The notes under the pieces: generated by a model | The model's database searches: none | What the model was told of the DNA's origin: nothing | The model's input: the letters and a program-made list of their open reading frames with translations, nothing else | Assembly: GCF_017908035.1 (NCBI RefSeq) | Contig: NZ_JAEQMU010000004.1 | Span: 248,001 to 312,000 of the forward strand | Length of the DNA stretch: 64,000 bases | Reading direction: 5' to 3' | Origin: Sphingobacterium tabacisoli | Lineage (GTDB): Bacteria; Bacteroidota; Bacteroidia; Sphingobacteriales; Sphingobacteriaceae | In this document: positions 38,270 through 48,613 of the stretch, piece by piece | Position numbering within the stretch: the stretch's first letter is position 1 | How the letters are laid out: every line of letters begins with the position of its first letter | Translations under genes and position numbers: made by a program

Positions 38270-39520
38270 ATGGACAGACCAATACAACAAAAGAAATGGA
38301 ATACAAAACGTATTCTCACCCTGATAGGAATAACAGCCATTGTCGCATTGATTGGGGGAAGCTATTATTTCAGTAGTGGCAACAGCCGTCTCAACGTCGA
38401 TAAGGACCGCATCAGTATTGTAGAGGTCAAAGAAGGTGTTTTCCAGGAATTCATTCCCATCAATGGAACAGTACTTCCTATAAGCAGCATATATCTCGAC
38501 GCTGCTGTAGGTGGCCGGGTCGAAGAGAAATATGTAGAAGACGGAGCTATCCTTAAGAAAGGTGACCCGATCATGAAACTGTCCAATACCGATCAAGAAT
38601 TAGGGCTCGTCCAACAGGAGACACAAGTTCTTAATCTTCTTACCCAAGCTCAGATTGCCCGCACGAGTGCCGAACAGGTGTCTATCAATAACCGCAATCA
38701 AATGGCTGATGTCGAACAGGCATTGCGGGAATCAGCACGTGTATACAATCTCAATAAGAAACTCTATGCAGAAAAAGCGATTGGATCTCAAGAATTTGAA
38801 AAGTCAAAAAATGACTACAACTATCAAAAAGAACGTGTCGTGCTGACCAAGCAGATATTACGTCAGGACTCTATTTCCAGCAGACAAAAAATCAAACAAG
38901 ATCAGGAAACATTCCAACGTACACAAAGTGCCTTAGAGCTTATGCGTCGCAAAGTAGGCGATTTGATTCTTAGAGCGCCAGTAGATGGACAGCTCACTTC
39001 ATTTGACGCAGAGATCGGTCAAAATAAAAACGCGGGCGAACGACTTGGACAAATTGACGTGCTCACAGGCTTTAAAGTCCGTGCTGAAATCGACGAACAC
39101 TACATCAATCGCATTTTTACCGATCAGGTCGGAGAATTCACTTTGAATGGAAAACCCTATCAACTAAAAATCAAAAAAGTGTATACACAGGTCACCAATG
39201 GTCGGTTCCAAGTTGACATGGAATTTGTAGGACAGGCTCCGACCACAGTAAGAAGAGGACAGACCTTACAGATAAGACTTTCATTAAGCGACGAAACGAA
39301 AGCATTATTACTAGCCAAAGGTGGTTTTTATCAGCAAACCGGAGGCAACTGGATTTTCAAATTGGACAAAACAGGAACAACTGCTTATCGTATGGACATA
39401 CAACTGGGCAGACAAAATCCCGAGTTTTATGAAGTAATCAGTGGACTGAAGCCTGGCGACAAGGTTATAGTCTCAAATTATGAAACCTACGATAAGATAC
39501 AGGAATTGAATATTAAATAA
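38270..39520 (+). CDS. HlyD/MacA-type periplasmic adaptor
   Basis: Membrane-fusion protein of 416 residues linking the inner-membrane ABC transporter to TolC. One N-terminal membrane anchor (about 14-33) is followed by a lipoyl half-motif ('YVEDGAILKKGDPIMKLSN'), a long alpha-helical hairpin (about 110-215), the second lipoyl half ('ILRAPVDGQLTSFDAEIGQN'), and beta-barrel and membrane-proximal domains ending 'LKPGDKVIVSNYETYDKI'. It starts the plus-strand export operon, 95 bp before the ATPase, and is divergent from tolC. Length and order match MacA-like adaptors. Confidence 0.93.
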   Translation: MDRPIQQKKWNTKRILTLIGITAIVALIGGSYYFSSGNSRLNVDKDRISIVEVKEGVFQEFIPINGTVLPISSIYLDAAVGGRVEEKYVEDGAILKKGDPIMKLSNTDQELGLVQQETQVLNLLTQAQIARTSAEQVSINNRNQMADVEQALRESARVYNLNKKLYAEKAIGSQEFEKSKNDYNYQKERVVLTKQILRQDSISSRQKIKQDQETFQRTQSALELMRRKVGDLILRAPVDGQLTSFDAEIGQNKNAGERLGQIDVLTGFKVRAEIDEHYINRIFTDQVGEFTLNGKPYQLKIKKVYTQVTNGRFQVDMEFVGQAPTTVRRGQTLQIRLSLSDETKALLLAKGGFYQQTGGNWIFKLDKTGTTAYRMDIQLGRQNPEFYEVISGLKPGDKVIVSNYETYDKIQELNIK

Positions 39521-39615
39521 TATCGGTATGTGAGATGTCAGACACACTTCCTGTAACCTTCATAACTAGATAACAAGATAACTACATAACTTTATAACAA
39601 GACAACATCATAAAA

Positions 39616-40293
39616 ATGATAAAAATAACGAATTTACAGAAATATTACCGTACCGAGGAGGTCGAAACGGTTGCCTTAAACAAGGTAAACATTCATGTCA
39701 AAGAGGGTGAATTTGTGGCCGTTATGGGTCCCTCTGGCTGCGGCAAATCCACCTTACTGAACATCATAGGACTTCTTGATGATCTCGATGAAGGGAGCTA
39801 TCTTTTCAATGGTACCGAAGTTGCTAAATTCAAGGAAAGTAACCGATCCAATCTTCGAAAACACAACATCGGTTTTGTATTCCAGAGTTTCAATCTCATT
39901 GATGAACTTACTGTTTTCGAAAACGTAGAACTACCTCTCGTATATACAAACGTGCCTGCTGCCGAGCGCAAACGGCGTGTAGAAGAAGTATTGGAGAAAG
40001 TACAGATTATGCACCGGCGAAACCATTTCCCACAACAACTATCCGGTGGACAGCAACAGCGGGTTGCTGTAGCCCGAGCGGTAGTAAACAATCCTAAGCT
40101 AATTCTTGCTGATGAGCCAACTGGTAATCTGGATTCGAGCAATGGCAACGAAGTTATGCAGCTCCTTACCGAACTGAATGAAGCAGGTACTACTATTGTT
40201 ATGGTGACACACTCCGAGCATGATGCCAAATTTGCAGATCGGGTGATACGTATGCTAGATGGTCAGGTTATCATGGCGACTCAAACTATTTAA
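39616..40293 (+). CDS. MacB/LolD-type ABC ATPase (first copy)
   Basis: A 225-residue nucleotide-binding subunit. It has Walker A GPSGCGKST (38-46), Q-loop Gln90, signature LSGGQQQRVAVARA (142-155), Walker B LILADE (162-167) and the D-loop GNLD, all canonical. It follows the adaptor and lies 10 bp before the first permease. The ATPase and permease are separate polypeptides, unlike E. coli MacB in which they are fused. The 95-bp leader before it is made of short degenerate repeats of ATAACNA type. It probably powers several of the permeases downstream. Confidence 0.95.
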   Translation: MIKITNLQKYYRTEEVETVALNKVNIHVKEGEFVAVMGPSGCGKSTLLNIIGLLDDLDEGSYLFNGTEVAKFKESNRSNLRKHNIGFVFQSFNLIDELTVFENVELPLVYTNVPAAERKRRVEEVLEKVQIMHRRNHFPQQLSGGQQQRVAVARAVVNNPKLILADEPTGNLDSSNGNEVMQLLTELNEAGTTIVMVTHSEHDAKFADRVIRMLDGQVIMATQTI

Positions 40294-40303
40294 AGGCAAT
40301 GTT

Positions 40304-42718
40304 ATGAATCACATTAAACTAACCTTGAGAAAACTTTGGGCAAATCGATTTTTCACCACACTGAATATCCTAGGCCTTGCTATTGGTATTAGTGCATGCT
40401 GGATTATATTTCGCATTGTCAATTATGAATTGAGTTTTGACAAATCCATTCCTAACAACAAGCATATCTATCAGATTGTACATAAGTCAGTTTTCGATGG
40501 TAAAGAAAATGGATTTGGCGGACTTCCTCTTCCCTTATACCCATACATATTGGAAAAGTTTACAAACATTGATCAGCTTGTCCCTGTGTATAATAGATCT
40601 TACGAGGAGGTTAGTATTCCTTCATCAACAAACACTCCGATTTCCTTTGATGAACCTCAAGAGATTAAAAGCACTACTTCGGCTTATTTTGATATGCTGC
40701 CATACGAATGGATTGTAGGAAATCCTAAACAAGCATTATCTGCCCCCAAGCAAGTGGTACTTACATTATCCCGAGTTAAACAATACTTTGGCAACACCCC
40801 ACCGGAATCTGTATTAGGTCGAACCTTAAATTACGATTCCACCTTGTTCACTGTGACAGGCATTGTAAAGGATCTAGATGACCCGAGCAGTTTCACTGCG
40901 AAAGAGTTTATGCCGATTCCAAAAGAGGAATTACAAAATGATCGATGGTCGAATTCTAATTCGGACCATAAGCTGTATGTAAAAATTGCTGAACCACAAA
41001 CAGCCCCGCTACTTAAGAACATTAATGCAAAAGTAGCGGAAATGAACAAAGAAATATTCGAAAAATACCATTTTAAAGTTTGGTTTGATCTATTACCTCT
41101 TTCTCAAAAACACTTTACACCCGAGTATGCATCCGGTGAATACACCGCTAATCGAAAGATGTTACTAGGATTAATCGGTATCGGCATATTTTTACTTATA
41201 CTTGCCTGTATAAACTATGTCAATCTTTCCACAGCACAACTCCCCTATCGCGCTAAAGAAATAGGAATTCGGAAAACCCTTGGTGAGAAAGGCCAACATT
41301 TGACTTTAAAATTTGCGTTAGAAACTTTTACCATATCGATACTAGCGCTATTGTTATCAATTCCCTTCGTTTCTTACTTTACCTGGCAGTTTAATGACTT
41401 CCTTCCCAATAACTTTCAGGATTTTAATGCTCCAATTGCTACTTTAATATTTTTAGCAACCTTAATTATCTTAATTACCCTATTATCGAGTATATATCCT
41501 ACATTTCTAATAAATAAAGTAAAGGTCATTGACGTATTAAAAATAAAAAGTTTAGGTAGCATCATTCAAAGCGGTGTATCGCTACGAAAAGTACTCATTG
41601 TATTCCAATTCGTCATTGCACAGTTCTTTGTCATAGGGACTTTCATCATTACTGCACAAATAACATTTATGATGAAGGCTGATCTAGGCTTTGAGAAAAA
41701 TGCAATTATATCGATCCCTATTCCACAGAAAGCCAAATACGAGGCACCTGCCAACCCATTTCTTTATAAACAAGCCATACTACAACACGCAAAAATACAA
41801 GACGTAGCACTTGGACATCAGCCGCTAGACAATAACCACTGGGGAAGTAATCTTGCAGTTCCATCCGACACAGGTGAAATACAACTCAATCTAGCCTTCA
41901 AGTACACTGACGCAGACTACTTGTCTTTTTATAGAATAAAACTGTTAGCGGGAAGAAGTACTGTTCCAGGCGATACTACGGGGAGTATATTTATAAACGA
42001 ATCAACTCGAAAAGCATTAGGTTTTGCTAGTAATGAGATCGCTGCAGGTCAAAACATCAACGACCACAGTGGTGCGCCTATACGAATACAGGGGGTATTT
42101 CAGGATTTTCACTCAAAAAACCTGCATACACCTGTAGCACCATTAGCCTTAGTGGTAACAAATAACAAACACAGTCTACGCTACTTCAATGTAAGACTGC
42201 CCGACCAGCCTTCTAAATGGCCTAAAGCCATCGCTACCTTGGAAAAAGAATGGATAAAAATCTACCCAAAAGCCCCCTTTATATACAGCTTTTATGACGA
42301 GGACCTCAAAACATTCTACGAATCAGACATAAAACAAAGTCGTATAATCAATCTAGCAACTGCTATCACAATTATCCTTAGTTGTCTTGGATTGATTGGC
42401 CTAGTAACGGTGACTTCTTTTCAACGAACAAAAGAAATAGGGATACGAAAAGTGCTTGGCAGTTCGGTTTTTGGTATCATCACGTTATTATCCAGGGAGT
42501 ACATAAGACTGATTATTATTGCCGTATTAATCACCTTACCCATAGCTTATTGGAGTATGAACAAATGGCTGCAAGAGTTTGCTTATCGCATAGAGATACA
42601 ACCTTGGATGCTACTACTGGCAGGATTTAGCACGCTTCTTATTGCGCTATTATCTGTCAGCTACCAAGCATTAAAAGCTGCTAGAGCCAATCCAATTGAG
42701 AGTTTGAAGGATGAATAA
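40304..42718 (+). CDS. MacB-like FtsX-domain permease 1
   Basis: An 804-residue permease starting MNHIKLTLRKLWANRFFTTL at 40304; upstream in-frame codons overlap the ATPase and are rejected. It has a membrane helix at about 20-42, a large periplasmic MacB-type domain (about 50-275), a first FtsX domain with 'KEIGIRKTLGEKG', a second periplasmic segment (about 450-660), and a second FtsX domain with 'KEIGIRKVLGSS', ending ARANPIESLKDE. Eight predicted membrane helices in a duplicated arrangement fit the Bacteroidota 'ABC permease' family of about 800 residues. Substrate unknown (candidates: antimicrobial peptides, lipids, other toxic compounds). Confidence 0.93.
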   Translation: MNHIKLTLRKLWANRFFTTLNILGLAIGISACWIIFRIVNYELSFDKSIPNNKHIYQIVHKSVFDGKENGFGGLPLPLYPYILEKFTNIDQLVPVYNRSYEEVSIPSSTNTPISFDEPQEIKSTTSAYFDMLPYEWIVGNPKQALSAPKQVVLTLSRVKQYFGNTPPESVLGRTLNYDSTLFTVTGIVKDLDDPSSFTAKEFMPIPKEELQNDRWSNSNSDHKLYVKIAEPQTAPLLKNINAKVAEMNKEIFEKYHFKVWFDLLPLSQKHFTPEYASGEYTANRKMLLGLIGIGIFLLILACINYVNLSTAQLPYRAKEIGIRKTLGEKGQHLTLKFALETFTISILALLLSIPFVSYFTWQFNDFLPNNFQDFNAPIATLIFLATLIILITLLSSIYPTFLINKVKVIDVLKIKSLGSIIQSGVSLRKVLIVFQFVIAQFFVIGTFIITAQITFMMKADLGFEKNAIISIPIPQKAKYEAPANPFLYKQAILQHAKIQDVALGHQPLDNNHWGSNLAVPSDTGEIQLNLAFKYTDADYLSFYRIKLLAGRSTVPGDTTGSIFINESTRKALGFASNEIAAGQNINDHSGAPIRIQGVFQDFHSKNLHTPVAPLALVVTNNKHSLRYFNVRLPDQPSKWPKAIATLEKEWIKIYPKAPFIYSFYDEDLKTFYESDIKQSRIINLATAITIILSCLGLIGLVTVTSFQRTKEIGIRKVLGSSVFGIITLLSREYIRLIIIAVLITLPIAYWSMNKWLQEFAYRIEIQPWMLLLAGFSTLLIALLSVSYQALKAARANPIESLKDE

Positions 42719-42778
42719 GGAATATAAAGACCATACGAATGTCTACGTACTCAATACTCACATCTTAATACTAAAGAC

Positions 42779-45163
42779 ATGTTAAGAAACTATATCAAAA
42801 TCGCATGGAGAAACCTTTGGAAAAACAAAAGGTATTCTTTTATTAATATCTTAGGATTGGCCTTAGGCATGGGCATTTCATTAATTATCGCCCTTTGGAT
42901 TAATTCAGAGATAAGATATGACCGATTCTACTCCAAAACAGACAGACTATATCAAGTGTATACGAGAGATATATTCGATGGCAACCAACATACCTGGGGC
43001 GGAACCCCTAACATTCTTGGTCCTATTTTACACCAGGAACATCCAGAAATAGAAGAAGTCGTACGTATATGGAATATTGATCACCGTATTCATCATGATG
43101 CCGAACCGAGCCTCAGTGCTTCAGGAATAGCGGCGGATCCTGCATTTTTGAAACTATTTGATTTCAAAGTTGTCTCCGGTAGTTACACAACAACTTTATC
43201 CCGTCCTGACGCAATAGTACTAACGGCCTCCATGGCTAAAAAGCTATTCGGTAAAACAGATATAATTGGTCGCAGAGTGGATATGGACACGACCGTTTCC
43301 CTAACTATAGAGGCCGTTATCGAGGACATACCACGTAACTCCAAATTCTATGGAAACGACTTTATCTGCTCCCTGAATTATCTCGCAAAAAGAGGGAAAA
43401 CTTTTTCTGACTCTTGGACTGCTTACAACCATGAAACCTATGCCCTTTTAACAGAAGGAGCATCACTCCCCTCGATCAACAGGAACATAGAAAACCTTGT
43501 TTCCAAACATACCAACGGCACCGCAAAAGCGACCATATACCTATACCCTGCCCATCGTTGGCACTTATATAACAAGTCTGTTAATGGGCAGATGGTAGCC
43601 GGCAATATCACCACTCTACAGCTATTTGGACTAATCGGTATATTCATTCTTTTGATTGCTTGCATCAATTTTATCAACCTAAGCACTGCAGGTGCAGAAA
43701 GACGAGCCAAAGAAATAGGTGTACGTAAGGTGGTCGGAGCACCGAAAAAATCACTTGTTCAACAGTTTCTATTAGAATCTTTTATACTAACCTTTTTGGC
43801 CGCTATCTTAGCATTATTGATTATTTTCTTAGCTCTTCCATTTTTCAACAACCTAATACATGGAGATCTTTCGATCGGCGACGATCCGATATTTTTTTGG
43901 TCTATATTTCTTATCATTATCTTCTTTTGTTCCTTATGTGCTGGATTATATCCTGCCTTTGTTCTAGCAGCCTTTGATCCCATAAAAACCTTAAAAGGAA
44001 ATTATCTGATTTTAAACTCTGGCCTACAACCCAGAAAAATCCTTGTCACCTTACAGTTTACCATATCAATCGGCCTAGGAATATGCACTTTTATTATCGG
44101 TCAGCAGATACGCTTTGGAGAAGAACGAAATGTGGGATACGACCGTAATAACCTCGTTTATTTACCATTAGAAGGTAATCTCGGCAAAAACTATGAAGCA
44201 TTGAGAAATGAGCTATTTCAGCAAGGAATTGCCACCAACATTAGCAAAACATGGGGACGTATCAGTCGTAATGGTAGTAACAGCTGGGGCTATTCCTGGC
44301 CTAATAGCAGACCAGAAGATTACGATGTCGTATTCAATAATATGGCTACAGATTGTGATTTTACCCAAACAATGGGAATAAAATTACTACAAGGACGAGA
44401 TATTGACATTTACAGACACGCTTCCGACTCTAGTTCCCTCCTGCTCAATGAAACCGCTGTTGCCAAAATGCAATTGACCAATCCTATAGGCGCACAAGTG
44501 ACCGTAGGCCAAGGCACAGAATATCAACAGGTCTATACTGTTATCGGGATCATTGAGGATTTTGTATGGCAATCCCCCTATCAGAACATTGAGCCTATGA
44601 TGATCAAAGGTCCGTCCACTTGGTCAGATTACATACATATTAGATTAAACAGTGCAAAAAGCTTACTAACGAACATAGAAGCAATTCAAGCCTTAGTAAA
44701 GAAATACAATCCTGACTATCCAATCGATATCCACTTTACAGATGACGATTACGCTTTAAAATTTGCTACTCAAAAACGTACTGCGGCACTCACGGGGCTT
44801 TTCTCAGGCTTGGCCATCTTTATAGCTTGTTTGGGTCTACTTGGGCTAGTATCATTCGCAACTATCCAAAAGCAAAAAGAAATTGGCATACGCAAGGTAC
44901 TTGGCGCAACAGTGTCAAGTATAATCGCTATGCTATCACGCGATTTTGTAAAATTAGTCATCATTGCCCTGCTCATAGCCTCCCCTATCACCTGGTGGAT
45001 TATGGATCAGTGGCTATCCGACTATGTATACCGTATCCGTATACAATGGTGGATGTTTGCATTTGCTGGAACCCTAGCTGTAGGTATCGCATTGATTACC
45101 GTCAGTTTCCAAACATTCAAAGTTGCTAAAGCTAATCCAGTAAAGAGCCTTAGAGATGAGTAA
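42779..45163 (+). CDS. MacB-like FtsX-domain permease 2
   Basis: A 794-residue paralogue of permease 1 with the same layout. The N-terminal helix begins 'MLRNYIKIAWRNLWKNKRYS'. A first FtsX core has 'KEIGVRKVVGAPKKSLVQQF' and a second 'KEIGIRKVLGATVSSI', with C-terminal KANPVKSLRDE. It lies 60 bp after permease 1, and 29 bp before the DUF4097 gene. Divergence between paralogues is concentrated in the periplasmic domains, which suggests different ligands or partners; this is inference from side-by-side reading. Confidence 0.93.
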   Translation: MLRNYIKIAWRNLWKNKRYSFINILGLALGMGISLIIALWINSEIRYDRFYSKTDRLYQVYTRDIFDGNQHTWGGTPNILGPILHQEHPEIEEVVRIWNIDHRIHHDAEPSLSASGIAADPAFLKLFDFKVVSGSYTTTLSRPDAIVLTASMAKKLFGKTDIIGRRVDMDTTVSLTIEAVIEDIPRNSKFYGNDFICSLNYLAKRGKTFSDSWTAYNHETYALLTEGASLPSINRNIENLVSKHTNGTAKATIYLYPAHRWHLYNKSVNGQMVAGNITTLQLFGLIGIFILLIACINFINLSTAGAERRAKEIGVRKVVGAPKKSLVQQFLLESFILTFLAAILALLIIFLALPFFNNLIHGDLSIGDDPIFFWSIFLIIIFFCSLCAGLYPAFVLAAFDPIKTLKGNYLILNSGLQPRKILVTLQFTISIGLGICTFIIGQQIRFGEERNVGYDRNNLVYLPLEGNLGKNYEALRNELFQQGIATNISKTWGRISRNGSNSWGYSWPNSRPEDYDVVFNNMATDCDFTQTMGIKLLQGRDIDIYRHASDSSSLLLNETAVAKMQLTNPIGAQVTVGQGTEYQQVYTVIGIIEDFVWQSPYQNIEPMMIKGPSTWSDYIHIRLNSAKSLLTNIEAIQALVKKYNPDYPIDIHFTDDDYALKFATQKRTAALTGLFSGLAIFIACLGLLGLVSFATIQKQKEIGIRKVLGATVSSIIAMLSRDFVKLVIIALLIASPITWWIMDQWLSDYVYRIRIQWWMFAFAGTLAVGIALITVSFQTFKVAKANPVKSLRDE

Positions 45164-45192
45164 AACCAAGAAATAATTAAACCTTTCACGAT

Positions 45193-46101
45193 ATGTACAA
45201 ACTAATTAAAACAATCATCTTACTTTTCATAGCAAATCTTGCTATCGGGCAACAAATGTTAAGAAAAGAAACCTTTGATCTAAACAAAATAAAGGAACTA
45301 ACCGTCAGTACCACTGGTGGACAGATAAAAGTTGACGGAACAAAATCAGGCTCCGCTTCTGTAGAGGTCTGGGTATCCCGCAATGGTATGCGCCTCGGTT
45401 CATCAGACAATCTAGAAGCCTTACTTAAAGAAAATTTCGATATCAATATCGAACTCCAAGGAGGAAAACTTAATGCAACCGCTAAACGTAAAAATGGGCA
45501 ACGTAGCAACTCCCCGATTTCTGTGACCTTTCATGTCACTGTACCTCAGAACGTAAATACGAACCTACAGACTGCCGGAGGAAGTATAACGATGAACACA
45601 CTTCAGGGAGAGCAAAATTTCCAAACTTCAGGTGGGAGTTTAAACCTGTCATCAATATCAGGTAATATTAATGGTCAAACATCAGGAGGCAGTATCAGTG
45701 CCAGCAACTGCGATGGCAACGTGGTATTGTCAACTTCTGGGGGCTCCATTAATTTAGATAAAATCTCAGGGAAAGTCAAAGTTTCCACCAGCGGAGGTTC
45801 TATACAAGGAAAAAATATCAATGGTGCCATCCAAGGCCACACCAGCGGTAATAGTATTACTGTAAATATGAACAGCATATCTGATGATATTTCATTATCT
45901 ACAGCAGGCGGAAGCGTAAGGCTACATGTTCCACAAGGAAAATACGATATAGACTTAAAAGGTTCGCGAGTTGAACTCCCATCCGCTGCCAACTTTAGTG
46001 GTACTTCCAAAAAAACATCTGCTCAAGGAACACTTAACGGTGGAGGTAAGAAAATAAGTGCCAGTACCTCTGGCGGTTCTGTATCCCTTGATTTTAAATA
46101 G
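45193..46101 (+). CDS. DUF4097-family beta-helix-like secreted protein
   Basis: A 302-residue exported protein with a signal peptide (1-19, ending IGQ). From about residue 120 it is built of roughly 17-20-residue repeats carrying TSGGS or TAGGS (QTSGGSLNL, QTSGGSISA, STSGGSINL, STSGGSIQG), as in the DUF4097/DUF2154 beta-repeat family. Such proteins are often regulators of or partners to membrane stress systems or adhesins; no enzymatic residue is seen. It lies between permeases 2 and 3 (29 bp and 6 bp gaps), so it is co-transcribed with the exporter and may be a periplasmic or surface accessory. Confidence 0.8.
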   Translation: MYKLIKTIILLFIANLAIGQQMLRKETFDLNKIKELTVSTTGGQIKVDGTKSGSASVEVWVSRNGMRLGSSDNLEALLKENFDINIELQGGKLNATAKRKNGQRSNSPISVTFHVTVPQNVNTNLQTAGGSITMNTLQGEQNFQTSGGSLNLSSISGNINGQTSGGSISASNCDGNVVLSTSGGSINLDKISGKVKVSTSGGSIQGKNINGAIQGHTSGNSITVNMNSISDDISLSTAGGSVRLHVPQGKYDIDLKGSRVELPSAANFSGTSKKTSAQGTLNGGGKKISASTSGGSVSLDFK

Positions 46102-46107
46102 TCGTAT

Positions 46108-48513
46108 ATGCTGAAAAACCACCTCATAACCGCGTGGCGAAATATTTCTAAAAGAAAATCGCTAACACTGATAAATACATTAGGCCTATACGCTGCTTTT
46201 GTCTTTGTGCTACTTATAGGAGCCTATATATGGCAGGTCTTTCAAGTCAACTCAACTCTGAGGCACAAAGAAAGACAGTATGCTCTACAAAGTATCTACA
46301 AGGAAGCAGGCATGGGAATGGAACTTACCACTGTAGGAGCTCTTCCAAAGTCACTTAAAGAAGAATACCCTGACTTAGTGGCCGACTATTACCGTATAGA
46401 TGGGCTGACCTGTATCGTATCACAGGGGGACGTCATACATGAAGAAGCAGCCTCTCTAGGTGACCCTTCGCTCCTAGACATGTATGGTTTTGAGCTATAT
46501 GAAGGGGATACCAAGACAGCCTTGCTGTCCCCTTTTTCTATAGTCATCACCGAAGCCACCGCTATGCGCTATTTTGGAGACACAGATGCTATTGGCAAAA
46601 CCCTCCAAATAAAAAATTTCAATGGCGATAACCAGCCGTTTACAGTAACTGGGGTAATGAAACCCACCGTACAAAACTCGGTTATGGAACTGATGCCGGC
46701 TATGCGGGCAAGTATATTCCTACCGTTGGGCAGTCAATCCTATTTTGGTCGAGACATGGACAACTGGGATAACCTTTGGATTGCAGGTTTTATTGAACTT
46801 CAAGAAGGTGTTACCCCTTCACAACTACAGCAACCAATCAAAGATTTACTGCGCCGACATGCCGACCCAAAAGTAGCAGCGAATCTAACTCCAAATATTA
46901 AACCACTAGACACCTATTATTTAGAAGATAATAATGGTGCCATAAAGCAGATGGTCATAATTCTCACAGCGACTGCATGCTTTTTGCTGCTAATGGCAAT
47001 TATCAATTTCATCAACTTTACCATCGGGCAGAGTTTATCTCGGTTAAAAGAAATCGGCATTCGTAAAGTAATGGGCAGCAGTAGCCGATTACTAGCCTTA
47101 CAGCTTTTGATCGAATATGTAATCATCGTCGCCATAGCAGGCATACTCGCTATTTCCAGCTATCCGCTATTCAAACCACTATTCGACTCTTTACTGGACA
47201 GTTCGCTTCCCCGATTGATGGCACTACCTATTCCGTTTTTCGCTTACTTTGCTCTTGTAGTGTTACTTATTGGTCTATTTTCTGGAAGCTATCCTGCATA
47301 CAAGCTGGCCAACAATGACGCTATATATGCTGTTAAAAATCAACTGACAAATACAGACTCTAAAAAATCTTTGAGACATGTTCTTTTATTTGTACAATTT
47401 GCCGTCGCCATCTTTGTCTTCATCTCCTCACTCATTGTCAGCAAACAAGTCCAAACCTTTATCTCAGAAAAATTAGGTTACAATAAAGAACATCTTCTTA
47501 CGGTAAAGGTTCCAAGAGACTGGTCGGATGCTGGTCTTAACCACATGGAAGCTGTTCGTGAACAGCTGAGCAAACTTCCTCAAATCGAAGCGATAAGTCT
47601 GTCTTACGGTATACCAGGAGCATTTGGCAATGGTGTACAGCAGATCAAAAAAAGAGGAGCTTCATCTACAACAGATGCACTATTCATTACTGCTGACGAG
47701 CATTTTGCAGAGACCTACCAGATTCCCGTAATAGCAGGACAATTTTCAAATTTAAACGGCAACTACCAAGACAATAATATCAAAGTTGTTATCAACCAAA
47801 AGACAGCTACCAACCTAGGATATACAATCCCTGAGGAGGCTATAGGTCAGTCGATAACCATGTCTGATGATAGACTCACTACAGAGATTGTCGCTGTCAC
47901 AGATGACTTTTATGCCAATACCATGCACAGCCAATCACCTGCTGTTGTTTGGTTTCCCGTGAAAGCCAGTCCACAATACCGCTATCTTTCGATTCGACTT
48001 AAGAACGGTGAAATGGCGGGCAAAATAAAAACGCTGGAAAAAGAATGGAAGCGCCTTCTACCAGATGCTCCATTTGAATTTGAGTTTTTAGACGCTACTA
48101 TAGCTAAGATGTACAAAACTGAACTGCAGTTGAAAAGAGCATCCCAAACCGCAACAGTGATTTCTATTCTTATTGTTGTATTGGGCATTATAGGTCTCAC
48201 CTCTCTCTCCGTCAATAGCCGTCTGAAAGAAATTGGCATCCGTAAGGTATTAGGTGCGTCTCCTACTGGCCTTGTTTTATTATTTGGCAAAGATTTCTAC
48301 CGGACATTTCTTGCTTCTCTATTCGTCAGTATCCCACTCGTATATATTGCTATGAATCACTGGCTCCAAAGATTTGCTGTACAAACCTCCATAGACCTTG
48401 TTTCTGTTCTCCTTCCTACAGTTTTGCTCGCTGTCATGGTTACTATTCTTATTACTGGTATTATCTTCTGGTCGACCCGCAATAATATCAGCAATAGCTT
48501 AAGGGACGAATGA
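46108..48513 (+). CDS. MacB-like FtsX-domain permease 3
   Basis: An 801-residue permease, the most divergent at its C-terminus: where others end NPxxSLRDE it ends NNISNSLRDE. It has the N-terminal helix 'LINTLGLYAAFVFVLLIGAY', first FtsX core 'KEIGIRKVMGSSSRLLALQL' and second 'KEIGIRKVLGASPTGL'. It starts 6 bp after the DUF4097 gene. It is the last gene before the interrupting region 48521-50449, and a long inverted repeat follows 7 bp past its stop. Confidence 0.92.
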   Translation: MLKNHLITAWRNISKRKSLTLINTLGLYAAFVFVLLIGAYIWQVFQVNSTLRHKERQYALQSIYKEAGMGMELTTVGALPKSLKEEYPDLVADYYRIDGLTCIVSQGDVIHEEAASLGDPSLLDMYGFELYEGDTKTALLSPFSIVITEATAMRYFGDTDAIGKTLQIKNFNGDNQPFTVTGVMKPTVQNSVMELMPAMRASIFLPLGSQSYFGRDMDNWDNLWIAGFIELQEGVTPSQLQQPIKDLLRRHADPKVAANLTPNIKPLDTYYLEDNNGAIKQMVIILTATACFLLLMAIINFINFTIGQSLSRLKEIGIRKVMGSSSRLLALQLLIEYVIIVAIAGILAISSYPLFKPLFDSLLDSSLPRLMALPIPFFAYFALVVLLIGLFSGSYPAYKLANNDAIYAVKNQLTNTDSKKSLRHVLLFVQFAVAIFVFISSLIVSKQVQTFISEKLGYNKEHLLTVKVPRDWSDAGLNHMEAVREQLSKLPQIEAISLSYGIPGAFGNGVQQIKKRGASSTTDALFITADEHFAETYQIPVIAGQFSNLNGNYQDNNIKVVINQKTATNLGYTIPEEAIGQSITMSDDRLTTEIVAVTDDFYANTMHSQSPAVVWFPVKASPQYRYLSIRLKNGEMAGKIKTLEKEWKRLLPDAPFEFEFLDATIAKMYKTELQLKRASQTATVISILIVVLGIIGLTSLSVNSRLKEIGIRKVLGASPTGLVLLFGKDFYRTFLASLFVSIPLVYIAMNHWLQRFAVQTSIDLVSVLLPTVLLAVMVTILITGIIFWSTRNNISNSLRDE

Positions 48514-48520
48514 GGTTAAA

Positions 48521-48602
48521 ATAAGCCGTAGGTTGCGAGAATAAGTTTGCTATCAATCATCGAGAAAAGATTGGTTTATAATTGTTAATACCTACGGCTT
48601 AT
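48521..48602. repeat. Long inverted repeat after permease 3
   Basis: ATAAGCCGTAGGT (48521-48533) and ACCTACGGCTTAT (48590-48602) are perfect 13-bp arms around 56 nt, within which CAATC and GATTG make a smaller stem. It lies between converging genes. It could be a bidirectional terminator or the trace of a small mobile element; no T-run decides. Confidence 0.6.
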
Positions 48603-48613
48603 AGTATTGTCCT

